A stretch of 64,000 nucleotides of DNA from Pseudomonas sp. SLFW. Its GTDB lineage: Bacteria > Pseudomonadota > Gammaproteobacteria > Pseudomonadales > Pseudomonadaceae. Of the stretch, positions 1-8,188 are shown piece after piece; within the stretch, counting starts at the first letter, position 1, and the number at the start of each line of letters is the position of its first letter. Location: contig NZ_JAAAKW010000015.1 in assembly GCF_009905615.1 (NCBI RefSeq), forward strand, positions 62,001 to 126,000, read 5' to 3'. A program made the position numbers and the translations under genes. The notes under the pieces are model-generated. The model saw nothing but the letters and a program-made list of their open reading frames with translations. It did not search any database and had not been told where the DNA came from.

Positions 1-1
1 C

Positions 2-205
2 GAAGAAGGCAAAGGCGAGAGTGACTGGGTGCTGCTCGACCTGGGCGACGTGATCGTACACATGATGACTGCCGCCGCTCGTCAGTTCTACGACCTGGAA
101 CGTCTATGGCAGGGTGCCGAGCAGAGCCGTGCCGCCAGCGCTGCACACCACAGCCCGGAGACGCCGCACGAGCACTTCGACAAGCTCAGCAAAGACCAGA
201 ATTAA
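2..205 (+). CDS. rsfS: Ribosomal silencing factor RsfS, C-terminal part (partial)
   Basis: Only the last 67 codons are present; the gene begins before the window. The visible part contains WVLLDLGDVIVHMM and the RQFYDLERLW segment, typical of the RsfS/Iojap fold, followed by a short polar tail. RsfS binds ribosomal protein uL14 on the large subunit and blocks subunit joining when nutrients are short (family knowledge). It ends 9 bases before rlmH, as in most Pseudomonas genomes, so the two are probably co-transcribed. Confidence 0.9.
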   Translation, partial: EEGKGESDWVLLDLGDVIVHMMTAAARQFYDLERLWQGAEQSRAASAAHHSPETPHEHFDKLSKDQN

Positions 206-214
206 GGGTTCGTT

Positions 215-682
215 GTGCGCCTGCGTCTGATTGCTGTCGGTTCACGCATGCCCAAGTGGGTGGAAGAGGGTTGGCACGAATATGCCAAGCGTCTGCCATC
301 CGAGCTGGCCCTTGAACTGGTAGAGATTCCGCTCAACACCCGAGGCAAGAACGCCGACGTGGCACGCCTGATCCGACAGGAAGGCGAGGCCATGCTGGCG
401 AAGGTGCAACCGGGCGAGCGGATCGTCACGCTTGAGGTTCACGGCAAGCCGTGGAGCACCGAGCAGCTGGCAACGGAGCTTGATCGCTGGCGACTGGATT
501 CGCGCACGGTCAACCTTATGGTGGGCGGTCCGGAAGGACTGGCGCCAGAGGTGTGCGCCCGCGCCGAGCAGCGTTGGTCGTTGTCGCCGTTGACGTTGCC
601 GCACCCGTTGGTGCGCATCCTCATCGGTGAGCAGATTTATCGTGCCTGGACGGTATTGTCCGGTCACCCTTATCACAAGTAG
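215..682 (+). CDS. rlmH: 23S rRNA pseudouridine-1915 N3-methyltransferase RlmH
   Basis: A 155-residue SPOUT-class methyltransferase, the normal length of the family. It methylates pseudouridine 1915 in helix 69 of 23S rRNA using S-adenosylmethionine. The SAM-binding loop VGGPEGL lies near residue 108 and the conserved C-terminal HPLVRILIGEQIYRAW...HPYHK segment is intact. The start is GTG at 215 (MRLRLIAVGSRMP); an in-frame ATG lies later but would remove the first beta strand. It sits between rsfS and mrdA, the usual order. Confidence 0.97.
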   Translation: MRLRLIAVGSRMPKWVEEGWHEYAKRLPSELALELVEIPLNTRGKNADVARLIRQEGEAMLAKVQPGERIVTLEVHGKPWSTEQLATELDRWRLDSRTVNLMVGGPEGLAPEVCARAEQRWSLSPLTLPHPLVRILIGEQIYRAWTVLSGHPYHK

Positions 683-713
683 CGCTGCTGCCTTCACTGT
701 GAACACGCCCTAA

Positions 714-2615
714 ATGTCTCAGCCGATTCGCCTGAAAGACCACGAAAAGGACGCACGCCTTGTGCGCAACCGGGTCGTGGTCGGTGCCGTGATCGTGATC
801 GTGCTGATCTGCGTGCTGGTGGCGCGTCTGTATTTTCTGCAGGTCATTCAGTACGAGTACCACTCGACGCTGTCGGAAAACAACCGGGTGCATGTGCAGC
901 CGATCCCGCCAAGCCGCGGGCTGATTTTCGACCGCAACGGCGTGGTCATCGCCGACAACCGGCCCAGCTTCAACCTGAGCATGACCCGCGAACGCTCTGG
1001 TGGTGAATGGGCCAAGGTGCTCGACACCATCGTTGAGGTGCTGGAGCTGACGCCGGATGACCGGATCATCTTCGAGAAACGCATGAAGCAGGGGCGTCGG
1101 CCGTTCGAGCCGGTGCCGATTCTGTTTGAGTTGACTGAAGAGCAGATCGCCCGCATCGCCGTGAATCAGTTCCGCCTGCCAGGCGTCGAGGTGGTGGCGC
1201 AATTGATGCGCCACTACCCACAGGGCGCGCACTTCGCGCATTCGGTCGGCTACATGGGCCGGATCAACGAGAAAGAGCTGAAAAGCCTCGATTCGGTGAA
1301 TTACAGCGGCACCCACCACATGGGTAAGACCGGCATCGAACGTTTCTACGAGCCGGAGCTGCACGGTCAGGTCGGTTACGAGGAAGTCGAAACCAACGCC
1401 CGTGGCCGCGTGCTGCGCGTGCTGAAACGTACCGACCCGGTGCCAGGCAAAGACATCGTCCTGAGCCTCGACATTCAACTGCAGGAAGCCGCCGAAGCCG
1501 CATTGGCCGGACGTCGCGGTGCGGTCGTGGCGCTGGACCCGAACACTGGTGAAGTGCTGGCAATGGTCAGTCAGCCGAGTTTCGACCCGAATCTGTTCGT
1601 CACAGGCATCAGTTTCAAGGCCTATTCCGAACTGCGGGACTCGGTGGACCGTCCGCTGTTCAACCGTATCTTGCGCGGCCTGTACCCACCGGGTTCGACC
1701 ATCAAGCCCGCCGTAGCGATTGCTGGCCTGGACTCCGGCGTCGTCACCGCCAGCACCCGGGTGTTCGACCCCGGCTACTACATGCTGCCGAACTACGATC
1801 ACAAATACCGTAACTGGAACCGCACCGGTGACGGCTGGGTCGATCTGGACACCGCGATCATGCGGTCCAACGACACCTATTTTTATGACCTCGCCCACAA
1901 GGTCGGTATCGATCGGCTGTCTACTTACCTGAACAAGTTCGGCATCGGGCAAAAGGTCTCGCTGGACATGTTCGAGGAATCGCCGGGCCTGATGCCGTCC
2001 CGCGACTGGAAACGCATCACCCGCCGCCAGGCCTGGTTCCCGGGCGAGACGCTGATTCTCGGGATCGGTCAGGGCTACATGCAAGCCACCCCACTGCAAC
2101 TGGCGCAGGCGACCGCACTGGTGGCGAACAAAGGCAAGTGGAACCGCCCACATTTGGCCAGGACCATTGAAGGCCAGAAGCCAGTGGATGAAAACCCGAT
2201 GCCTGACATCGTGCTGCGCGATCCGTCCGACTGGGCGAAGGTCAATCACGGCATGCAACAGGTCATGCACGGTGCGCGCGGCACCGCACGCAAAGCTGCG
2301 ATTGGTGCGCAATACCGCATTGCGGGCAAGAGCGGTACGGCCCAGGTCGTGGCCATTCGTCAGGGCGAAAAATACGACCGCTCGAAAGTGCAGGAGCGTC
2401 ACCGCGACCACGCCTTGTTCGTGGGCTTTGCGCCTGCCGACAACCCGAAAATCGTTGTGGCGGTCATGATTGAAAACGGTGAATCCGGCTCCGGCGCCGC
2501 GGCTCCCGTGGTGCGACAGGTCATGGATGCCTGGCTGCTGGACCCGCAAGGTCGTCTGAAACCTGAATACGCCGCCAACACACAGCCTCCGGAGACCGCG
2601 GCCCGTGAAGAGTAA
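714..2615 (+). CDS. mrdA: Penicillin-binding protein 2 (elongasome transpeptidase)
   Basis: A 633-residue class B penicillin-binding protein that cross-links peptidoglycan during cell elongation, with RodA as glycosyltransferase partner. A membrane segment covers residues about 22-42, the dimerisation/pedestal domain follows to about 240, then the transpeptidase domain. Active-site motifs are present: STIK near residue 327, SND near 386 and KSGTAQ near 538. The last 11 bases overlap rodA, suggesting translational coupling. Length and motifs are normal for PBP2. Confidence 0.97.
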   Translation: MSQPIRLKDHEKDARLVRNRVVVGAVIVIVLICVLVARLYFLQVIQYEYHSTLSENNRVHVQPIPPSRGLIFDRNGVVIADNRPSFNLSMTRERSGGEWAKVLDTIVEVLELTPDDRIIFEKRMKQGRRPFEPVPILFELTEEQIARIAVNQFRLPGVEVVAQLMRHYPQGAHFAHSVGYMGRINEKELKSLDSVNYSGTHHMGKTGIERFYEPELHGQVGYEEVETNARGRVLRVLKRTDPVPGKDIVLSLDIQLQEAAEAALAGRRGAVVALDPNTGEVLAMVSQPSFDPNLFVTGISFKAYSELRDSVDRPLFNRILRGLYPPGSTIKPAVAIAGLDSGVVTASTRVFDPGYYMLPNYDHKYRNWNRTGDGWVDLDTAIMRSNDTYFYDLAHKVGIDRLSTYLNKFGIGQKVSLDMFEESPGLMPSRDWKRITRRQAWFPGETLILGIGQGYMQATPLQLAQATALVANKGKWNRPHLARTIEGQKPVDENPMPDIVLRDPSDWAKVNHGMQQVMHGARGTARKAAIGAQYRIAGKSGTAQVVAIRQGEKYDRSKVQERHRDHALFVGFAPADNPKIVVAVMIENGESGSGAAAPVVRQVMDAWLLDPQGRLKPEYAANTQPPETAAREE

Positions 2616-3750
2616 TTTCGACCGCATCCTCTCCAGCGAAGACGTGATGCGCCGACGCGCCACGTTCTTGCAGAAAATCCATGTCGATGGCCCGCTGCTG
2701 ATCCTGTTGCTCACGCTGGCCGCCGGCAGCCTGTTCGTCCTGTATTCCGCCAGCGGCAAGAGCTGGGATCTGTTGATCAAACAGACCACGTCGTTTGGTA
2801 TCGGGCTGGTGTCGATGTTTGTCATTGCCCAACTGGAGCCGCGCTTCATGGCGCGCTGGGTGCCGATTGCCTACGTCCTCGGCGTGCTGTTGCTGGTGGC
2901 GGTGGACGTGATGGGCCACAACGCGATGGGCGCGACCCGCTGGATCAACATTCCGGGGGTGATTCGCTTCCAGCCGTCGGAATTCATGAAGATCATCATG
3001 CCGGCGACCATCGCCTGGTACCTGTCCAAGCGCACGCTGCCGCCGCACTTGAAGCACGTCGCTGTGAGCCTCGCGCTGATCGGCCTGCCGTTCATTCTGA
3101 TCGTGCGCCAACCGGACCTCGGCACGTCGCTGCTGATTCTGGCGTCCGGGACGTTCGTGTTGTTCATGGCGGGCTTGCGCTGGCGCTGGATCATCGGCGT
3201 GATCGCGGCCGCCGTGCCAGTGGCCGTGGCGATGTGGTTCTTCTTCATGCACGACTACCAGAAGCAGCGAATCCTCACGTTCCTCGACCCGGAAAGCGAC
3301 CCGCTGGGCACCGGCTGGAACATTATTCAGTCCAAAGCCGCGATAGGTTCGGGCGGCGTGTTCGGTAAAGGCTGGCTGCTCGGCACCCAGTCGCACCTGG
3401 ACTTCCTGCCGGAAAGCCACACCGACTTCATCATCGCGGTACTGGGTGAAGAGTTCGGCTTGGTGGGGATCTGCGCGCTGCTGCTGATCTATCTGTTGCT
3501 GATCGGTCGCGGGCTGGTGATCACTGCGCAAGCGCAGACGCTCTACGGCAAGTTGCTCGCGGGCAGCCTGACCATGACGTTTTTTGTTTACGTTTTCGTC
3601 AACATCGGTATGGTCAGCGGTCTGCTGCCGGTCGTGGGGGTGCCGTTGCCCTTCATTAGTTACGGCGGAACTTCGCTGGTGACGCTGCTGTCAGCGTTTG
3701 GGGTTTTGATGTCGATCCATACCCACCGCAAGTGGATCGCTCAGGTTTGA
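2605..3750 (+). CDS. rodA: Rod-shape peptidoglycan glycosyltransferase RodA
   Basis: A 381-residue SEDS-family polytopic membrane protein with about ten hydrophobic segments, which polymerises glycan strands from lipid II in the elongasome. The family segments near the C-terminus, GSGGVFGKGWLLGTQSHLDF, PESHTDFIIAVLGEEFG and PFISYGGTSL, are all present. The start is GTG at 2605 inside the end of mrdA (11-base overlap). N-terminal residues KSNFDRILSSEDVMRRR are a cytoplasmic extension compared with E. coli RodA. Confidence 0.96.
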   Translation: MKSNFDRILSSEDVMRRRATFLQKIHVDGPLLILLLTLAAGSLFVLYSASGKSWDLLIKQTTSFGIGLVSMFVIAQLEPRFMARWVPIAYVLGVLLLVAVDVMGHNAMGATRWINIPGVIRFQPSEFMKIIMPATIAWYLSKRTLPPHLKHVAVSLALIGLPFILIVRQPDLGTSLLILASGTFVLFMAGLRWRWIIGVIAAAVPVAVAMWFFFMHDYQKQRILTFLDPESDPLGTGWNIIQSKAAIGSGGVFGKGWLLGTQSHLDFLPESHTDFIIAVLGEEFGLVGICALLLIYLLLIGRGLVITAQAQTLYGKLLAGSLTMTFFVYVFVNIGMVSGLLPVVGVPLPFISYGGTSLVTLLSAFGVLMSIHTHRKWIAQV

Positions 3751-3767
3751 TTAAGGTGAACAACTCA

Positions 3768-4778
3768 ATGCAAGTAGTGCGTGGCTGGGCTGCTCGATAT
3801 GCGCCGCTGGTCGGTCTGATGGGCATCCTCGGGTCCGTGCAGGAATCGCTTGCCGGTGATTATGAAGGCTCGCCTCAGGTCGCCCAGTTCGTCAGCGACA
3901 TGACCCGGGATTACGGGTTCGCGGGCGAGCAGTTGATCGAAGTTTTTCGCAACGTCGAGCGTAAACAGTCGATTCTCGACGCGATTTCCCGGCCCGCCGA
4001 ACGGGTGAAGCCGTGGAAGGATTACCGGCCGATGTTCCTCACCGAGGCGCGCATCGCACGGGGTGTGGATTTCTGGCGGCAGCATGAGGCGACCCTTGCA
4101 CGCGCCGAGCAGGAATACGGCGTGCCAGCGCAGGTGATCGTGGCGATCATCGGTGTTGAAACGTTTTTTGGACGCAATACCGGAAATTATCGGGTGATCG
4201 ATGCATTATCGACCCTGAGTTTCGATTACCCTCCGCGTGCTGACTTCTTTCGCAAAGAGCTGCGCGAGTACCTGTTGCTGTCGCGTGAGGAGCAGGTTGA
4301 CCCGCTGACGCTCAAGGGCTCGTATGCCGGGGCAATGGGGTTGCCGCAGTTCATGCCGAGCAGTTTCCGGGCCTATGCGGTGGATTTCGACGGCGACGGC
4401 CACATCAACATCTGGAACGACCCGGATGATGCAATCGGCAGCGTCGCGAGTTACTTCAAGCGTCACGGCTGGGTCGCGGGTGAACCCGTGGTCAGTCTTG
4501 CGACCGCGCGTGGTGACCGTGCCGATGAGGGGCTGAGCCCCGGAATCGAGCCGGTAAAGACCGTCGGGGAGTTGCGAGCCTTGGGGTGGGCGAGTCATGA
4601 TGCGCTGCGCGATGATATGCCGGTCACGGCGTTTCGCCTCGAAGGCGACAAAGGCCCTGAATACTGGATGGGTTTGAAGAATTTTTACGCAATCACGCGT
4701 TACAACCGCAGCGTGATGTACGCCATGGCCGTGCATCAGCTGTCTGAACTGCTTGTTCAAGCTCGGGGCGTCAAGTAA
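3768..4778 (+). CDS. mltB: Lytic murein transglycosylase, MltB/SltB1 family
   Basis: A 336-residue exported lytic transglycosylase that cleaves peptidoglycan glycan strands with 1,6-anhydro ring formation. The start is ATG at 3768, preceded by AAGGTGA; an upstream in-frame GTG at 3732 lies inside rodA and would bury the signal peptide. The N-terminus (residues 1-28) is a hydrophobic signal sequence. The catalytic Glu lies in GVETFFG near residue 131, and SYAGAMGLPQFMPSSFRAYAVDFDGDG is the conserved binding-cleft region. The gene corresponds by position to P. aeruginosa sltB1 between rodA and rlpA. No lipobox is evident, so it is likely soluble in the periplasm. Confidence 0.93.
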   Translation: MQVVRGWAARYAPLVGLMGILGSVQESLAGDYEGSPQVAQFVSDMTRDYGFAGEQLIEVFRNVERKQSILDAISRPAERVKPWKDYRPMFLTEARIARGVDFWRQHEATLARAEQEYGVPAQVIVAIIGVETFFGRNTGNYRVIDALSTLSFDYPPRADFFRKELREYLLLSREEQVDPLTLKGSYAGAMGLPQFMPSSFRAYAVDFDGDGHINIWNDPDDAIGSVASYFKRHGWVAGEPVVSLATARGDRADEGLSPGIEPVKTVGELRALGWASHDALRDDMPVTAFRLEGDKGPEYWMGLKNFYAITRYNRSVMYAMAVHQLSELLVQARGVK

Positions 4779-5809
4779 TGCGGTCATTGCCGATCAAACA
4801 ACCATTGAAGCTGATGGCCTTCACGGCGCTGACATTGCTCGTCGTCAGTTGCTCCACCAGTCGACCGACGCAGCAAGGCAACATCATCCGCTCGCAGCCG
4901 GGACTGGACATCAACCGGGCACACAAAGATGGCGCTCCGTGGTGGGACGTCGACGTTTCGCGCATCCCCGATGCCGTGCCGACCCTGCACACTGGCCCTT
5001 ATAAAGCCAACCCATACACCGTGCTCGGCAAAACGTATTTCCCGCTGACCGATTCCGCGAGCTACAGCCAGACCGGCACCGCGTCGTGGTATGGCACCAA
5101 GTTCCATGGCCAGAACACCGCCAACGGCGAAGTGTATGACCTGTACGGCATGAGCGCGGCGCACAAGACCTTGCCGCTGCCGAGCTACGTTCGCGTGACC
5201 AACCTGGACAACAATCGCACGGTGATCCTGCGGGTCAACGACCGTGGGCCGTTCTATTCAGACCGGATCATCGACCTGTCCTACGCCGCCGCCAAGAAAC
5301 TCGGGTATGCCGAGATCGGCACGGCGCGCGTGAAAGTCGAAGGCATCGACCCCGCTCAATATTGGGCGCAGCGTGGCAAGCCTGCGCCGTTGATGCTGGA
5401 TCAGCCGCAAGTTGCGATCAGCGGTCCGACCGCGAGGCCACAACCTGCTGCGCCGGTGATCACGGCATCGGCGGGTACCATCGAGCAATGGACGCCACCC
5501 CCGCAGCAGCACGCCGCACCCGTATCGCCTGTACCGATCGACGCAAAAAAAAACGCTTCCGGACAAGTGTCTGGGCTGTTTCTCCAAGTGGGAGCCTTCG
5601 CCAACCCGGACGCTGCGGAACTCCTGAGGTCGAAACTGAGCGGGATGGTTCGGGCCCCGGTTTTCGTGAGCTCGATAGCGCGCAATCAACAGACGCTCTA
5701 TCGCGTGCGGATGGGACCGGTCGACACGCCGGGTGAAGCCCAGCAGCTGCAGAACAGCGTCAGGTCGGCGAATCTGGGGTCGCCGAGTGTCGTGACGTCC
5801 GATCAGTAA
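4778..5809 (+). CDS. rlpA: Septal-ring lipoprotein / lytic transglycosylase RlpA
   Basis: A 343-residue outer-membrane lipoprotein that cleaves glycan strands lacking stem peptides, recruited to the septum by its SPOR domain. The lipobox LVVSC is at residues 21-25. The double-psi beta-barrel covers about 95-180 with GTASWYGTKFHG, AAHKTLP and VNDRGPF. A proline/glutamine-rich linker follows, then the SPOR domain (about 262-340, SGLFLQVGAFANPDAAELL). Its ATG overlaps the stop of mltB (TAATG). A run of nine A in the linker carries an in-phase slippery heptamer (separate entry). Confidence 0.96.
   Translation: MRSLPIKQPLKLMAFTALTLLVVSCSTSRPTQQGNIIRSQPGLDINRAHKDGAPWWDVDVSRIPDAVPTLHTGPYKANPYTVLGKTYFPLTDSASYSQTGTASWYGTKFHGQNTANGEVYDLYGMSAAHKTLPLPSYVRVTNLDNNRTVILRVNDRGPFYSDRIIDLSYAAAKKLGYAEIGTARVKVEGIDPAQYWAQRGKPAPLMLDQPQVAISGPTARPQPAAPVITASAGTIEQWTPPPQQHAAPVSPVPIDAKKNASGQVSGLFLQVGAFANPDAAELLRSKLSGMVRAPVFVSSIARNQQTLYRVRMGPVDTPGEAQQLQNSVRSANLGSPSVVTSDQ
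5545..5554 (+). other. Candidate slippery run (A9C) inside rlpA
   Basis: Nine consecutive A followed by C encode Ala-Lys-Lys-Asn. The last seven bases read A-AAA-AAC in the zero frame, the classic phase for -1 frameshifting, and a run this long can also cause polymerase slippage. The -1 frame stays open to 5736, about 61 codons after the run. The site lies in the linker just before the SPOR domain, so slippage would give RlpA without SPOR. No stimulatory pseudoknot was identified; function is inference only. Confidence 0.3.
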
Positions 5810-5918
5810 AAAAAGATCGATGATTCGAACCTTGGCAATGAGGCCGGATCAGAACTTGCCCGACGGACAACTGGCCGTCGGAGAGAGCGTTGTCAGCAGC
5901 ATTTCACGGGGGCATCTG

Positions 5919-5924
5919 TAGAAT
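5919..5924 (+). promoter_or_regulatory. Possible -10 element before dacC
   Basis: TAGAAT, preceded directly by TG, lies 82 bases before the dacC start. A good -35 hexamer at 16-18 bases is not visible; TTGTCA at 5890 is 23 bases away, which is too far. It is offered only as the best sigma-70-like match between rlpA and dacC. Confidence 0.25.
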
Positions 5925-6006
5925 GTCACCCCGTTCGCCAGGGTAGCCTGGCATTACCGCTTTGCCCGCGAGGGCATGTTTGCCCATTAGCAATTTCGAG
6001 AGACGG

Positions 6007-7167
6007 ATGAACATCACCACCTTTGCAAAACGCCTTTGCCTTTTAATCCCGCTTTTCACCGCGCCTGCCGTGTTTGCGGCAGAGCAGATGACGCCATCGG
6101 CACCGCAACTGGCGGCCAAGGCGTACGTGCTGATGGACGCCAACAGCGGTAACGTGCTGGTCGAGAACAACGGCGACCAGCGTCTGCCACCGGCCAGCCT
6201 GACCAAGCTGATGACCGCCTACATCGCGACTCTGGAAATCCGTCGCGGGCAAATCGGCGAAAACGATCCAGTGACCGTCAGCGAAAACGCCTGGCGCACC
6301 GGTGGTTCGCGGATGTTCATCAAGGTGGGCAGCCAGGTGACCGTCAGCGACCTGCTGCACGGCATCATCATCCAATCCGGTAACGACGCCAGCGTGGCCC
6401 TGTCCGAGCACATCGCGGGCAGCGAAGACGCGTTCGCCGACATGATGAACAAGACCGCTGGCGACCTGGGCATGGTCAACAGTCACTTCATGAACCCGAC
6501 CGGCCTGCCGAACCCTGATCACTACGCCACCGCCCACGACATGGCGCTGCTGGCCCGTGCGATCATCCACGAAGACCCGGCTCACTATGCGATCTACTCG
6601 CAGAAAGAGTTCTTCTGGAACGGCATCAAACAGCCAAACCGTAACCTGCTGCTGTGGCGCGACAAGACCGTTGACGGTCTGAAAACCGGCCACACCGAAG
6701 AAGCGGGCTACTGCATGGTGTCCTCGGCCGTTCGTGATGGTATGCGCCTGATCGCCGTGGTCTTCGGCACCAACAGCGAACAAGCCCGTGCCGCCGAAAC
6801 CCAGAAGCTGCTGACCTACGGTTTCCGTTTCTTCGAAACCCAGACCTTCTACCAGAAGGGCACCGAACTGGCTCAAGCGCCGGTCTGGAAAGGCACCGAG
6901 CGTCAGATCAAGGCCGGCCTGGCTGACGATCTGTCCATGACCATGCCTAAAGGCGAGATGAAGAAGCTCACCGCCAGCATGAGCATCAACCCGAAACTGG
7001 TTGCGCCTATCGCCAAGGGCGACGTGATCGGCCAGGTTGAAGTGAAACTGGAAGACAAGGTCGTGCGCACCGCTAATCTCATCGCCATGGACTCCGTTGA
7101 GGAAGGTGGTATCTTCCGCCGCCTGTGGGACAGCATTCGCATGTTCTTCTACAGTCTGTTCAACTGA
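6007..7167 (+). CDS. dacC: D-alanyl-D-alanine carboxypeptidase (PBP5/6 family)
   Basis: A 386-residue low-molecular-mass penicillin-binding protein that trims the terminal D-Ala from peptidoglycan pentapeptides in the periplasm. The start is ATG at 6007 after GAGACGG; residues 1-24 form a signal peptide ending AVFA. SLTK (active-site Ser near residue 67), SGN near 125 and KTG near 225 are all present. The C-terminal IFRRLWDSIRMFFYSLFN is the amphipathic membrane anchor typical of PBP5. It occupies the P. aeruginosa dacC position; elsewhere the gene is called dacA. Confidence 0.95.
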   Translation: MNITTFAKRLCLLIPLFTAPAVFAAEQMTPSAPQLAAKAYVLMDANSGNVLVENNGDQRLPPASLTKLMTAYIATLEIRRGQIGENDPVTVSENAWRTGGSRMFIKVGSQVTVSDLLHGIIIQSGNDASVALSEHIAGSEDAFADMMNKTAGDLGMVNSHFMNPTGLPNPDHYATAHDMALLARAIIHEDPAHYAIYSQKEFFWNGIKQPNRNLLLWRDKTVDGLKTGHTEEAGYCMVSSAVRDGMRLIAVVFGTNSEQARAAETQKLLTYGFRFFETQTFYQKGTELAQAPVWKGTERQIKAGLADDLSMTMPKGEMKKLTASMSINPKLVAPIAKGDVIGQVEVKLEDKVVRTANLIAMDSVEEGGIFRRLWDSIRMFFYSLFN

Positions 7168-7264
7168 TCACGGGTTACTCACCGACTGACCGTTGACCCT
7201 ATGCCCCTGCCGCTGATCGCGGTGGGGGACTGTCCGTTTTCCGGCTTACGAGGCCGTTACTGCC

Positions 7265-7540
7265 ATGACAGATTCCGACGTTAAAGCACCAAAAATCGAA
7301 TTTCCGTGTGCCGATTATCCGATCAAGATCATCTGCGATACCGGCGCGGGCAACAAAGACAAAGCCATCGAGATCGTTGGCAAACACGCCAAGATCAACG
7401 ATGAACGCGTGGACGAGCGCCAGAGCAGCAACGGCAAGTACACCACCGTGCAGCTGCATATCCTCGCCACCGACCAGGATCAGCTCTACAACATCAACAG
7501 CGAGCTGCGGGCCACAGGTTTCGTGCACATGGTGCTGTGA
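7265..7540 (+). CDS. ybeD: YbeD family protein (DUF493)
   Basis: A 91-residue small protein of the UPF0250/DUF493 family with an ACT-like fold. The sequence keeps the family pattern FPCxxPIKIIC...NKD...V and ends with the LYNINSELRATGFVHMVL segment. It is placed directly before lipB, as in most gamma-proteobacteria, and its stop TGA overlaps the lipB ATG by one base. Its function is not established; the position suggests a regulatory link to lipoate synthesis. Confidence 0.93.
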   Translation: MTDSDVKAPKIEFPCADYPIKIICDTGAGNKDKAIEIVGKHAKINDERVDERQSSNGKYTTVQLHILATDQDQLYNINSELRATGFVHMVL

Positions 7541-8187
7541 TGGGCGAGCGTCTGGGCTTTCGCGATCTCGGATTGATCGACTACGAGCCTACCTGGCAAG
7601 CCATGCAACGCTTCACGGACGGCCGCACTCGCGAGACGCCCGATGAAGTGTGGCTGGTCCAGCATCCCCCGGTTTTCACCCAGGGACAGTCTGGCAAGCC
7701 CGAGCATCTCCTCCTTCCGGGTGATATTCCGGTGGTACAGGTCGATCGCGGTGGCCAAGTGACTTATCATGGGCCCGGTCAACTGGTGGCTTATCTGCTG
7801 CTGGATGTGCGTCGCCTTGGGTTCGGCGTGCGCGAACTGGTCACCCGGATCGAGCACAGCCTGATTGAGCTGCTGGCCAGTTATGGCGTCACGGCAGCCG
7901 CCAAACCCGAAGCGCCGGGGGTCTATGTCGACGGGGCGAAGATTGCCTCTCTGGGCCTTCGTATCCGCAACGGTTGTTCCTTCCATGGTCTGGCGCTCAA
8001 CGTCGACATGGATCTGGACCCGTTTAAACGGATTAATCCCTGCGGGTATGCGGGGCTGGCGATGACCCAGCTGCGTGAACAGGCAGGCCCGATTGAATTT
8101 GCCGAGGTTAGTGCCCGGCTGCGTGCGCAGCTCGTCAAACACCTCGACTACGCTGAGCAGACGACCCTAACGGGCGGAATCGATTGA
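7540..8187 (+). CDS. lipB: Octanoyl-[acyl-carrier-protein]:protein N-octanoyltransferase LipB
   Basis: A 215-residue enzyme that moves octanoate from acyl-carrier protein to lipoyl domains, the first step of lipoate synthesis. The sequence holds RGGQVTYHGPGQLVAYLL, the catalytic Lys in GAKIASLGLRI and the catalytic Cys in NPCGYAGL. The ATG at 7540 overlaps the ybeD stop; a GTG directly before it (7537) would add one residue. LipA follows with a one-base gap. Confidence 0.96.
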   Translation: MGERLGFRDLGLIDYEPTWQAMQRFTDGRTRETPDEVWLVQHPPVFTQGQSGKPEHLLLPGDIPVVQVDRGGQVTYHGPGQLVAYLLLDVRRLGFGVRELVTRIEHSLIELLASYGVTAAAKPEAPGVYVDGAKIASLGLRIRNGCSFHGLALNVDMDLDPFKRINPCGYAGLAMTQLREQAGPIEFAEVSARLRAQLVKHLDYAEQTTLTGGID

Positions 8188-8188
8188 T

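Noticed and set aside
3732..3767. Upstream GTG start of the MltB-type gene
   Set aside because: It lies within rodA, has no good ribosome site and would hide the signal peptide; the ATG at 3768 has AAGGTGA.
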